Source: Pomacea canaliculata (Eukaryota > Mollusca > Gastropoda > Architaenioglossa > Ampullariidae). From it: DNA of 64,000 nt. Location: positions 44,953,403-45,017,402 of the forward strand of contig NC_037591.1 of the NCBI RefSeq assembly GCF_003073045.1, in the 5' to 3' direction. The position numbers were made by a program, and so were the translations under genes. Of this stretch, positions 36,610-48,087 are shown in pieces. A model generated the notes under the pieces. The model was not told where the DNA came from, did no database searches, and worked only from the letters and a program-made list of their open reading frames with translations. The first letter of the stretch is position 1; every line of letters begins with the position of its first letter.

Positions 36610-39600
36610 ATGAGAATGTTTTTAAAAATTGGTGGCAGAAGTGGAAACATTTTTGGTTGAGACCTTAAAGAGCGTAAAGCTGTCCAAGACCATACAAGAC
36701 CAGAGAGATCGTCTCGTGGAAAAGATCACACGCTTGCTGGAGGAGATACCAGGCTCTGGAGCAATAGCCAGTTGATGTCGATAATGGAAGCCTAAAGATC
36801 TCAGATGGTAAAGCATATTTGTACAGTTTTTTTTGCTAAAATGGCAAACAGTTTGGATTGTCCATGTATTTTTTTAAAATATAACTTTATTGTGCAATCT
36901 TGCATTGAAAATAAAATTAGTATTATAGTAGATCTTGCCTTACAAGCTAGCCATAATTCATGCAGTGACTAGTTGACCAAAATGTTGTTGCCATTAGCCG
37001 TGAGCATGCACAGAACTCCATTGTTCATTCCTATAGTTGGCTACTAGCAGCCCTATTTACTTTCTTTACTGAGTCTATCTTTAAGTCAGCATGTGCCTCC
37101 TCATGTGCTTGAGGCTTGTTTAGCCTGTGGAACTGGCCTGTGTTTGTTAAGCCATTTACATTACTTGTTGTGACCCTGGCTTATTACTGGTTGGTGATAT
37201 GCAGCTTACTGACAACTGTCAGGTGAAGTAAAATTTGATGCTGACTTTGATTATTGTAGCGTTATCATTTTATCTATCCAAAAATGATCAACATGGAAAT
37301 GTGGAATGTGAAGGTGATCTGTTTTGTTGATCTGCTTTTAAAAATCCTTCAGGTGGGAGATGGAGGCAGCAACAGCAGCACAAATATTGTTCACGAGGAG
37401 GAAGACTAGGTACAGTGATGTCTGTATATTATATATATGCAGTAGATTGTAATGTATGGATAGACTATTACAATAAAGAGGGAGAAAATATTTTGTAAAC
37501 TTTTTTTTATGTCAGCCTTATAGGTGAAATAGAAAGTAACGTAGGGAAAATGAGATTTTTAAAATGTAGTTTTTGGTTTGTCTTAGTATATAGTTATTTC
37601 TAGTACTAGCCTTCAGCTGTTATTTTCACAGGTACATTTGGGTTAGGATTAACTCTAACCCTCATCCTAACCCATGTACAGTTGCTTGTTTGCACTCTTG
37701 GGTATCTTGAATAGTCATGTTTATTACAATCCTTACCAACAGTATCAGCAGCAACACTCCATGCCACAAACACACACAGCAGCTGTGCAAACAACAGTGG
37801 TAACATAACAAAGCTATACTCTCCTTGTTCATTGCTGTCTGTCCCTGTGAACATCGGTTGAGTACAAACATAACAGGGATAAAGTAAAAAAGCTATACTC
37901 TCCTTGTACATTGCCATTTGTCCATGTAACAGATGTCCCCAAAGTGGCAGTAAGCAGTCTAAAGAACAAGCTGCAGTCTGGCATTCTAGAGAAAAAAACA
38001 AAAAAAGGTAAAGTATAAATAGAATGTGTTTTACTACATTCTGTGCTGTATTTGGTCGACATAAACCCTGATGTGAGCATAAGTATCATTTTTTGAAAAC
38101 ATGCTTAGACATTCACCTTTAGATCATTTCTAATTTCTCTGACTGCTTTTGTCCCTTAGTTTAGTTTAGTTAGTTTATTCTTTGTTGCTCCCTTGAAGAG
38201 CATAGGGCTGCAACAACACCTCGCCAGACTTATTATTCACTTCTCTGCTTTCTGCTTATGTCACTCATTCATTACTGTTCAGAGTCTTTTTCCCATAGCC
38301 CCCCTCATTCAGTAAATTCATTTTAGGGCATGAGATTTCCTACCTTTGACTTGTCTGTAAAGTAAAAACATCGTATGACTGATCACTTTATGTGACAGCG
38401 AGTTATTTCCTGTTTTAGCTTGTCTGTAAAATAAACATATCACATGGCTGACTACTTTGGTGTACAGAGCAGTGTTTCCCTATTTTTCGATGCCCCATAC
38501 CCCAAAGAAATGTTTAACCCTTAACATACCAAGGGGGTCCTCAGAAGATCCCAGAGGGTGACTCTTAGTGATCCTGCAATGACTATAGTGACTAATTTAC
38601 TCTTGATTTTTGTCTCTGTCCCGTATCAACTTAAGATTATTCAACTATTATCATTATTTTTTTAAACAAACGTAAAATACAGTGATACCTCGGTTCTCGA
38701 ACGCCTTGACTTTCGACCAAATCGAGTATTCGACCAGGAAATTCGAGAAAATTTTGTCTTGGAATCGAACAAATATTTGGAACTCGAACATCCGAACGTC
38801 CGAGATGAGCCGAGTTGAGCCGAATGGCGTTCATTCGACCCAGCGCGCCTTGCTTGCGGTCATCAGTGTGAGTGCAGAGAGAGAGAGAGAGTCACGTTTT
38901 TGGAGAGTCATGAAATGTGTGCAAAATGGGCAGAAATCGCAAATTTTGTTGAACAACATCACCCTGATAAGTGGTAGCAAATTAGAGCAGTTAACATTTT
39001 TAATGACAATGTTATGTCCACTTTCCGCAAAATTTTGCAAAGGAGAAAAAAACAGCAAACAATTGACAAATTCTCCGTAAAGAAATCAGACAAGCAACTG
39101 CAGAGCAAGATTCTGATTCTCCTCAGCAAAAGATACAGAGAACAAAAACACCCAAAGAGCAGTTACCCTCTGTTTTTATTGAAGAGGACTCCCCTTCAAA
39201 ACAAAACCACCCCCCTTCCCTCCTCCTTCCACATTCATTCCCTCCTGCCATAAAGTTTGGTACAGTTACAGTAAATGAAACACAATTACTGTACTGTACA
39301 GTACATTTTTATTTGTTTGTTAATAAATACACTTTTATTTCTTATTTCTTGTTGAGACATGCTTTTTCTACATATATATACAAATTAGGCCAGTAAATAG
39401 GCATTTTTCTTGGGCTTGGAACATTAATCCAGTTCCATATTTCCTATGGGTTTCATTGCTTCGGGTTCTCGAAAATTTGGGTTCTCGACCGTCGTCCTCC
39501 CGGAAACGAATTATGTTCTAAGAACCGAGGTATCACTGTAAAATGCTAGCATTTTGGTCTGTGAGACATGGAAGATCAGCACAAACTGTAACATGTGCTA

Positions 39601-42600
39601 AGGACTTGTAAAGGACTGGCAACACATGAATCGATACCATTTATTCAGTGAAATGATATAACTGGTTGTAGAGGAATATTATACTGTATGTAATCAGATG
39701 TAAAGATGTACAGACTGTATTGTTTAAATTTACATGTAAAAGTGTAGACACTTATGAAGAAAAAAATATGAATTTTATGGCTAACTACTGTTGAAATAAT
39801 CCAAATATACGATGCCTAAAAATGCTTGTATTACTGAAATATTGTTTCAGAAACCCCCCAAATCTAACTTAAGTAATCTTTTGCACGAAATATTTGAGAA
39901 ATTAAAAAAAGGGGGTTCCTCCAAGGCCCCCAGCTTGGTAAACAACGTTGACGACATAGGCTTGGTATGTTTAAGTGGTTACTGTTTGCAATCCCTGCAG
40001 AAGTAATATCACATTTTGAAAATGAAATTAATGATTTTAAAAGTAATATTCTGACAATGAGTTACTTGTATGTTAATTTGCTATTTCTCTGGTTTTGATT
40101 AAATACACGAGACTTCTGTTTGTGCTACACAGTCATTCTGGCTACCATTTCTGCAACACTGGTAGATGGCTGAGTTATGGATTGTCGCTTGTCACTCAAG
40201 GACTAAAATTACTCTTTATTGCATTCCATGAAAATTCTTCTCACACCACATGAATTTCATCTCGCACCCCCTGGCCCATGGATTAGAATAAAAGCATAAA
40301 CAATCTCCCCCAGTTACCTTTCTTGTATAGGAGAATTTGAGCAGGTTTGGAAAAAAGCAATAGACGTCTAAGGTAAAAGTGGGTTATGGAAAAAGAAATT
40401 AAAAAGATTCTTCTATTAAGGACTAACAAGTATATAATTGTACGTTCTATAAAACTTGCATGGATATTTTCTTTTTCTATTTATGATGTAAATTTGTGTT
40501 AAGATAGATTACCAAAATAACAGTTGTGGTAAAGACAAAACCCAGTTTCTGGTTAGGGTTGGTGTCAAATTAAAGCAAAGCAAAGATGGGTCTTTTAGCA
40601 CCTTATTTACAGGCCTGATCATCTTTTAGATGGAGATTAAGGTGTGAATGGCCTGTCATTGTATGCTGAAAGGTATGACACTTTCACAGTTGTTGCAGCT
40701 TTAAGATCTTGGGAATCACGATACTGTGTTGTCAATGGAAACATTTTCTACATCTACAAGAAACAGACAGACACCAAGCAAAAAGAGGCCTTTTATCTGA
40801 CAGGTCAGCACATGTACAGTTATTCTCAACTTTTGTTTAAAAAAATAGATTCCATCTTAACTGGTAATCTTGTTGAAGCTTTTGTTATTTCACAAGATTA
40901 TTTTACAGATGCACTAACCCTGATTTTCCAGTATTATAATGATATTGGAGCCCTCTGTGATCTAGTTGTGTGGACTGGAACTACTGGGCCCTGCACAGTA
41001 ATGCTGCCCAGAGTTTTATGGTAAGCTTGACTGTGTTTATAAACTTTTCTGGTCCACAGGTTATGAATTCCGTGAAGCTCCAAATCTGGAAAAAGACAAT
41101 GCAAAGAAAGAAATGTGTTTTGAACTTGTCAAACCAGGCAGCCCAACTTACCAGGTTTGTAACTCCATTCTGGCTACTGTGTTTTGATTTTTCAATATAA
41201 GTTGACAAGTCTGTGATGAATTTTGCTCCTGGCAATGAAGTAGTTTTGTTTTGAACTTGTTAATGGAGGAGTGATGTATTCAACTTGTGGAATGAGGCAG
41301 TGAAAATGGCTTGGTCTTAATTGCATGAATGCATGTCTCCCTTCTGTTTATAATGGTGATAAAAAATTTTAGAAGGTGGATGGGTCCTTCCTGATCTAGT
41401 TGTATGAGTAGGAGAAACTGAACTCTTCATGAGTAGCTGTATAGACAGGATACAATGGGCCATACACGATGCAGCTGTTTGGATAAGAGATAGTAGGCCA
41501 TACACAATACAGCTGTGTGGATAAGAAGATAGTAGGCAATACATGATACAGCTGTGTGGACAGTAGATAAAGGATCTATATCATGAACTGGATGGACTGG
41601 ACCTACAAGATCTTTGTGGACAGAAGATAAAGATAGCTGAATCTCTTTAATCACAGTGAGGTCTGTGATTTGGTAGTTTATTGGGAAGGCAACTGTTTCT
41701 CAGTTTTAAACTCATCACATCTGTGTTTAGACCAACACTGTTCATGGGTCTGTACTTTATTTGTTTGAGATAATTGTCTTGTTCTGTACATCTGATGTGT
41801 TTAATGTTCTGTATGAACAATTTATTGTTGTGTACAGTTTAGAGCTGGCAGCAAAAGATGGAATGAAAGAGTGGCAAGATTCAATCACAAAAGGAATCCA
41901 GTTGACTTCAAAGGTTGGTGACAACGGAGGTGAGTTCAGTGGTTAAGAATTAAGTTCTTAATTTTTTTTCCTAAGATTTGAGTTAATTCAAAGGACTTTC
42001 TCCCAGACCCACTGTGAGACTAAATCTTGTCTTGTTCTTGTTGAACTAAACTACCTAAGTGCATGAGATGTAGTTGTCTGTAAATAGCTGCAGGCCTAAT
42101 GGGGAGGGGTGGGTGGACAGGGAGGGCTGATGTACCTGGGCCTGCAGCTGTGGAGGGGCCTTAATCAGTAGCTTTTTTTTTTTCTTTTAAACAAATGTCT
42201 GGGAAAAAATACTGAAAAAAAGTACCTAGGATGTGTGACTGAAATTTAATTTACAATTGAAATTTAAAACATTATGCAATTATGTTTAGAGTACTGGATT
42301 TACCCAAAGAAGTTGTGCAGTTTGCTTTTCACTGTTAAAAGTGTTAAGACTTTGTTTGTAATGAATTTTATTGGTCTGTGTAATTGAAATATATATCATT
42401 TGAAAACCTTAAGGCTCTTCAATACTTGATTTTTGTTTTGTGATGCCACAAAAATGTCCTTATTGCAGTACAGTTACACTTCAGTCACAGTTTCATGTTA
42501 TCACATAGCAGTTTTCTTCACAAAGCTGTATCTTGTTGTAGTTGTATGTTAGCACAGAGCTAAAATCTTGTCCTGATTGTATGTCTGCACAGAGCTGCAT

Positions 42601-43890
42601 CTTCAACTTATTGTATGTCTGCTTATAGCTATATCTTCACCTGGTTATGTCTGCACATAGTTGTATCTTGTCCTGATTGTATGTCTGCACAGAGCTTTAT
42701 GAGGATGTGGGTCAAGAAGAACAAGAAAGTGGGACTGGCAGCTTCCCTCCACCACCTGATGATATATTCACAGACCCTGATGATATTTATGAAGAAACAC
42801 AGGATGTAGAAGAAATAAAAGAGGTTAAACCTCAGCTTAGAAATCCACCACCACCTCTTCCACCACCAAAAGTAAGAGACGAGCCAGAAGAAGTGTACGA
42901 TGATTGCAGCTCTGAACTGGCACCTGTCAGTGGACCAAAAGAAAAAGGCATGTGAAATGTGCAGTTTCTGTTACTTAGCTATGGTCAGGTGTTATGCATA
43001 GTTTGTGCATGTACACACACACAACAGTTTACATGGTAATGAAAGTGTTATGATAACATTTAAATGTATATTACATATTGTAATATTAATATTGAAATAG
43101 ACATGATCCAGTCGTTAATGCATTTGACTGAGAAGCAGTAGTGGTTTGAGATCTAAAGCAAGCTCAGGCATGTGCCTGGAAGACTTCTCCAGCAGCGTTG
43201 CCTAAATGGGTATCTGCTTTGTCAGGGAAGGTGGCTTCTCCTACATGCAAAACACTGCACATGATTAACCAGTCTCCCAAATGGCCACTAAACTGTCTGA
43301 CTTCTTATGCCAAATACTACTGTGACACTTTAAATATTTAGCAATAATGATTATAACTTTTCAGTTCTTGCAATTTTGATTGATTGCGTATTTTACTGAT
43401 GTGACTGAATTCTTTGACTAAAATGTGTGGCAGACCTACTATATTTCTTTTTCGTCATATTATTTCCAGAAATCTTACAACCACCACAAACTCAGGGATT
43501 AAGAGCTAAAGATCAAGCTGCTCCCCCACTGCCACAAGATGTGCCTCCAGTCCCTACCAGAGTGCCACCAAAAGCAGAGTTACCTGCTCTTCCCACACTC
43601 CCGCCTCCTCCTCTTCCAGACAGACGCCCCAACACTGCCGAACAACGCCCCAGCATTGCCGAACAAACTCTTCCCTTGCCTAGCAGTCCTCCCCCTCTTC
43701 CTGTCAGAAATGCTTCAGCACCTGTAGCCAGAGTTCCCAAACTACGCAAACCATTTGTATTCGGGAGGAGGATTTTGAGCACATTTACTTTGGCAAGTGG
43801 GATTGTTCTGCAGATGCAAGTACAGAGTGTCCTTTTAAACAAGGGACTTAATCCACATACTAAGTCAAGATTATGATACTGAGAACTGGG
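36610..43890 (+). CDS. SKAP: SKAP1/2-like adaptor protein (PH and partial SH3)
   Basis: Src-kinase-associated phosphoprotein, a cytosolic adaptor in immune-receptor and integrin signalling. Exons: about 36610 (or 36639)-36807, 37353-37409 (uncertain), 37933-38007, 40699-40803, 41060-41154, 41838-41929, 42693-42947, 43470-43890. The first gives VAEVETFLVETLKSVKLSK, the SKAP N-terminal dimerisation helix. The PH domain runs through LQSGILEKKTKK, ESRYCVVNGNIFYIYKK, KKEMCFELVKPGSP and DGMKEWQDSI. Next come NGELYEDVG and IYEE (tyrosine motifs), Pro-rich APPLPQDVPPVP, and an SH3 start FEHIYFGKWDCSAD ... LIHILSQDYDTENW. The final SH3 exon was not found. The reading frame is broken by single-base shifts at about 36625, 36770, 41853, 43755 and 43843. 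Intron 42948-43469 is GC-AG (aaag/gcatgt). Confidence 0.85.
36808..37352. other. SKAP-like intron
   Basis: No element recognised. Confidence 0.35.
38678..39540 (+). mobile_element. Tigger-like element, deletion derivative, complete termini
   Basis: Starts cagtgatacctcggttctcg and ends gaaccgaggtatcactg, giving near-perfect inverted ends, with TA duplications at 38678-38679 and 39539-39540. The internal coding remnant reads STFRKILQRRKKQQTIDKF and KKSDKQ, the C-terminal tail of a Tigger transposase. Most of the transposase is deleted. It sits in an intron of the SKAP-like gene. Confidence 0.93.
39541..40698. other. SKAP-like intron, non-coding
   Basis: No recognised feature. A short ORF at 39812-40006 has no homology that I recognise. 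Confidence 0.35.
41930..42692. other. SKAP-like intron with local degenerate tandem copies
   Basis: Near 42540-42700 the phrase gtatgtctgcacagagctt and variants (tatcttgtcctgattgtatg) recur about four times. The last copy contains the acceptor used by the exon at 42693. Confidence 0.6.
43095..43330 (+). mobile_element. tRNA-derived SINE-like repeat
   Basis: gatccagtcgttaatgcatt tgactgagaagcagtagtgg tttgagatc resembles a degenerate tRNA with an A box (...ccagtcgttaatgc) and a B box (ggtttgagatc). It is followed by an unrelated body of about 150 bp. Located in the GC-AG intron of the SKAP-like gene. Confidence 0.55.
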
Positions 43891-44974
43891 GTAGGTGAAC
43901 TAGAGGGAAGATTGGTCTGGTGCCCAAGAGTATCTGAGTCCTGCTTATGAACTGGTATGTTGAAACACTTGGTATGTAAAGAGTTAACAGAACATTCTGC
44001 TGCTGCAGTGCAGATTTGAGCTGAGTCATTCACTGTACTGTTGTGACAAAATACCATTCTGATCCTGAGCCTTAGGTACATATTGTATATTTGCATTAAC
44101 TTCTTACAGCATTCATTAAATTGTACACCTTGCAACAGATTTCTAATAACAAAACACATTCATATTCTTGTAAGGAGCTGGTAGCTACTAAATCTGGAGC
44201 ATACTTTTTCTCCAAGCACCATTAATTTTGCTGCATACTGTGACTGCATTTTTACACAGTAGCATACTTTGTATATTTACACTGCTACACAGTAGCAGAA
44301 GCTATCCTTTTTCTACAATTCTGGTAAGATGATTTGAACATTGTACTGAGCTCTTAACAGTCATTGGAGAGTTGCATGCATTAGTTTTAATTATGCCAGT
44401 CTTAAAGAATGCTGTTCTTAAATAATTTTTTTTTCAGTTGTATAAATATTTCAGCTTTGTTATACATCCACTGATCTGTATTGGACATCACTTACCAAGC
44501 ACTTGAAGCATTCTCCAGCAGGGTTTTGATTGTACACATAGCATAGGGCTGCAAGAATTGGTTATACTCCCCTATAAGCTTTTGAAATAATTTCTTTAAT
44601 TGATGTTCATCCCATCACCCTGCAACTGAAGGCTAAGAAAGATGAGAGTGTTTCCTACTAAGCTACTTCAGTAGATGCCGCAAAAAATTGGAAGCAATAT
44701 GCGACATCATCACTAAATGTTAGATAGCAAAAGACCAAAGATGGCAAAAACATGAAGCTAGTGGACACTGAACTTCTATATAACTAACAACTATAACTGT
44801 GTTGCTCAATGTTTGCAAACACCATTGTTTTTATTACTGTGTACTTCTCTGAAGCCTGGTCAGCAGTTGGGTACACAACACAACCATGTTGACTTTTCTA
44901 AAAGTGAATAAAATAATTAATTTTATAGTAATGTTAAAGTTATATGTAGTAACACATTGAAAGATGGTTATATT
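43891..44974. other. Downstream of SKAP-like exon, non-coding
   Basis: Expected to hold the last intron and perhaps the final SH3 exon of SKAP, but I could not identify that exon. No repeat family recognised. Confidence 0.35.
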
Positions 44975-45600
44975 TTTCATTCAGCAGGTAAATTACATGA
45001 AAGGCTTAGATAAAACAAAGTTACTAAGCTTGATATTTCTGCTCGCGCTTTTTCCGTTCATTGTTTTTGTTACAGTTTGTTTACTAAAATCCCCATACTT
45101 TATATTGACATGTGATACAGGCCTAAAATTTGAATGAAGTTTTCTTCATACATATGTAAACATTTCAGTGAGAGCTTTTTAAAAAATATTTAGTGGTTAG
45201 TAGTTACTAAGCTTTCACTTTGTTTTCCTTCGCCTTTTCAGTTTCTTGTTTTAGTAAGCTTGTTTAGTTCAAAAGCTTATAACTTTATATTGGCATGTGA
45301 TACAGGCCTAAAATTGGGTTGAAGTTTTTCTTTATTCATATTTAAACATTTCTATGAGAGCTTTTAAAAAAATATTGAGTAGTTTAGAAGTTACTAAGCT
45401 TTCAGTTTTTCTTTCCGCGATTTCTCAGTTCCTTGTTTTGGTTAGAGACTGTTTACTTCAAAAGCTAACTCCTTCTTTTGACAAGAGATATAGATCTGCA
45501 ATTTGGTTGAGCTTCTTCATACAAATTTAAACATTTCTATGATAGATTTTTAAAAATTACTTAGTAGTTGGTAGTTATACCGTTTTACATCAAAATTTCT
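44975..45600. repeat. Degenerate tandem repeat, about 190-bp unit, 3 copies
   Basis: Three head-to-tail copies carry the same order of landmarks: agttactaagctt, then a Cys/Phe-codon-like ctttttccgttc segment, gtttactaaaa or gtttagttcaaaagc, tttatattgacatgtgatac, aggcctaaaattt, acatttctatgagagcttt, and aaaaatatttagtagtt. The copies diverge by roughly a quarter. A related dispersed tail may continue to about 45920 (with ccatggcaaccgatagcgcg). Confidence 0.8.
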
Positions 45601-48087
45601 TAAAATTTAACACACTTTTTTACAAAAAAAAAATTATAAAAAAAACCTAAGAGGAATTCGCAAATTCTTTATCATAGAAATGTAGATCTGTCTTTTAGGT
45701 AACTATTTCAAAAGAATTTTGAGTCTACTCACAAAATTGGAAGAAGTTTTTTAGCTTTTAAAATTGTTTGTTTTGGCGCCATTTTGGATTGTTTCCATGG
45801 CAACCGATAGCGCGACGAGTGCAGTAAAACCATTTTTTGAAACTTCATTCAAGGGCTAAATAGCTGATACAAAAAAATCCGCGCTATCCCGTGAAACAAA
45901 AAAAAATTTTTTTGACCGGTGTCTAACCTTAAAATTCCTTCTGCCTCGCTAAGCATTTACTGTGCAGTGGCAAGGGAAGATGCTTAGCAAACTCCATGCT
46001 GATAGTGAACAGATATTCACATTCTTGCCTCCTCACTACATTTTTGAGTGGGCGATTGTTTCCCTTGTTCCCAAGCCACTGCTATGCTATTGTTTTTCAT
46101 CTTTAGGCTGTCACTTCACTGTATGATGTCACTGTGATTGTTTTTCATGTCATTTGTCAGTCACTACACTGTGTGAATGTTTCTCATCTTCAGGCTGTCA
46201 CATCCATCATAGTCATAATTACCCTTTAACCAGTGGTCACGTGTTACCATTGACAGGATTTCTGCACCTGTCACAAGCTCACAGCCAGGTAGCATGTTGT
46301 CTACTTCTGCATATTCAGCCAGTATCAGAGGCAGCTCAAAATGAATATAGAGCTATGCAAATAGATTCTCAGACTCTTGATACAGTGCCTCTAAGGATAG
46401 AAGCAGCTGTGTGACATTGGCCATCTCACCTGATGCTTCTGGTGTGCTGCCTTTGTGACATCAGCAGTTTATAACCCTGTGTGACATCGAGTTTTTCACC
46501 ATGTCACCAATCATTCCAGCTCAGACTGGTCCAGCAAACTGTATCAATTATCTCCACCTATAGTATTTTTTTGGCATTGATTGTATCCACATGGAATGTC
46601 ACCAGATGATAACAATAATGGGATGTAACTGTTAATCATATCAGCATACCCTGTGATGTTGTTGGAGGCAGAAATCTACATTTTGTTTGGTATTATGGCT
46701 TGAGGTATTGTCCATTAGCAACAGAGATTAGGGTTAGGCTTCTTTATGAAGATCATCTTGTGTAGGCAAGGTGGGACACAATATCTAGGAGTACAGAACT
46801 CGCCAGTAGTCTTTTTATTTTAAACAACTGTCAAATAGAAAGTCAGCAGTGGTGAGGGTTTCTTTCCTGAAGTATCTACAAAGAGCCACTGCAACTATCC
46901 CATGAAGACTAGCAGACAACTTTCACTTCTTAATGTTGGTAAAGCAATGCAATTAAAATTTTTGGGGTAATGGTGATAACATAACAATCTTTGTGAGCTC
47001 CTCTTTTCTGGCACGAAAAGGATTATGGTGTTTGTGCCATCTACGAAGCACATTTGTTGCCGCCAGTTTTATATGTCATTCAAAACCTGTATCTGCAAAA
47101 CTTCAACTAATATAACTGATGGCCTTATTTAAAATTTTATTTTTAGAAAAATAAAACATTTTTACTAACAAGAATGGTTTTGTTTTTCTAGTAAATTTGT
47201 ATGAAAGAGTGTAGAGTCATAATGAATGAAACGACAAAAGTAGTAGTAATCTTATAAAACTACCAAGTCAGTGCAATAAGTGATCAGTACACAATGATTA
47301 AGGACACTGAATGCCAAAACCACTTGCGAAAAAAGTTTTCTGTGGGTCTGGTCTTGTTGCCGCTAAATTGAAACATTAAAATTATTTTGCTGTATGTTTC
47401 TTATGCATGTAAAGAAAGTAAAGAGCCTCACTTTTTTTAGAGCCAGCTTTGTGTTTGAGGGGGTTGCCCATCTCCTCCCTGTCTCTCTTTACCCTTGCTC
47501 AGCCCTCTATGGAGGTATGCATTCCCAACAGCTGGGTTTAGTGGTGGAGGTTCACTGCACCACAGGGGTATCACACACACACCATTGCTCTAGAATATCC
47601 ATTCTCCATCATTTAAATGTGCATCTGCCATTTGACAGCATTTATCACAATGCAAAGTTACAAGCCTGCACCGTCTCTGTGGCCTGCTTGCAACTAGATT
47701 TGTCGCAATTTATTCAGATTCCCTTTCTTACATGGTGGTGCAAAAGATTATAACACACAATAGTTTGCAAGCTTTAAAAAATTATGTCCAGATATCACCT
47801 TTTCAATTTTAATTAACTTGCAAAAACCAATTAACACCTTCCAACTCTATTACCTGGCATGAAATAGCAAACACTCCCATATACATCTCTTACAAGCACA
47901 AATGAACTAATTTTTTTCTCCATTCACATCAAATCCTGGATCCTAAACAAAAACAATGTAAGATAAGTAGCGGAACTTCTTCTCATTGGAAGAGAAGAGC
48001 TGGTCTCAAATCCACGTTATTCAGCAATGACTATACGATGAAGGTGGGTCAGTCCTCTTGCATGTTACTTAAAAATGGTGAAGAAGG
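45601..48087. other. Intergenic between convergent SKAP-like and MTX2 genes
   Basis: AT-rich with no convincing exon. ORFs at 46154-46414 and 47394-47753 have no recognised homology or splice context. The 3' UTRs of both genes probably lie here. Confidence 0.4.

Noticed and set aside
46040..46120. Possible final SH3 exon of SKAP (frame containing SLVPK)
   Set aside because: The phase does not match the preceding exon, the acceptor is poor, and the residues after VPK do not resemble the SKAP end.
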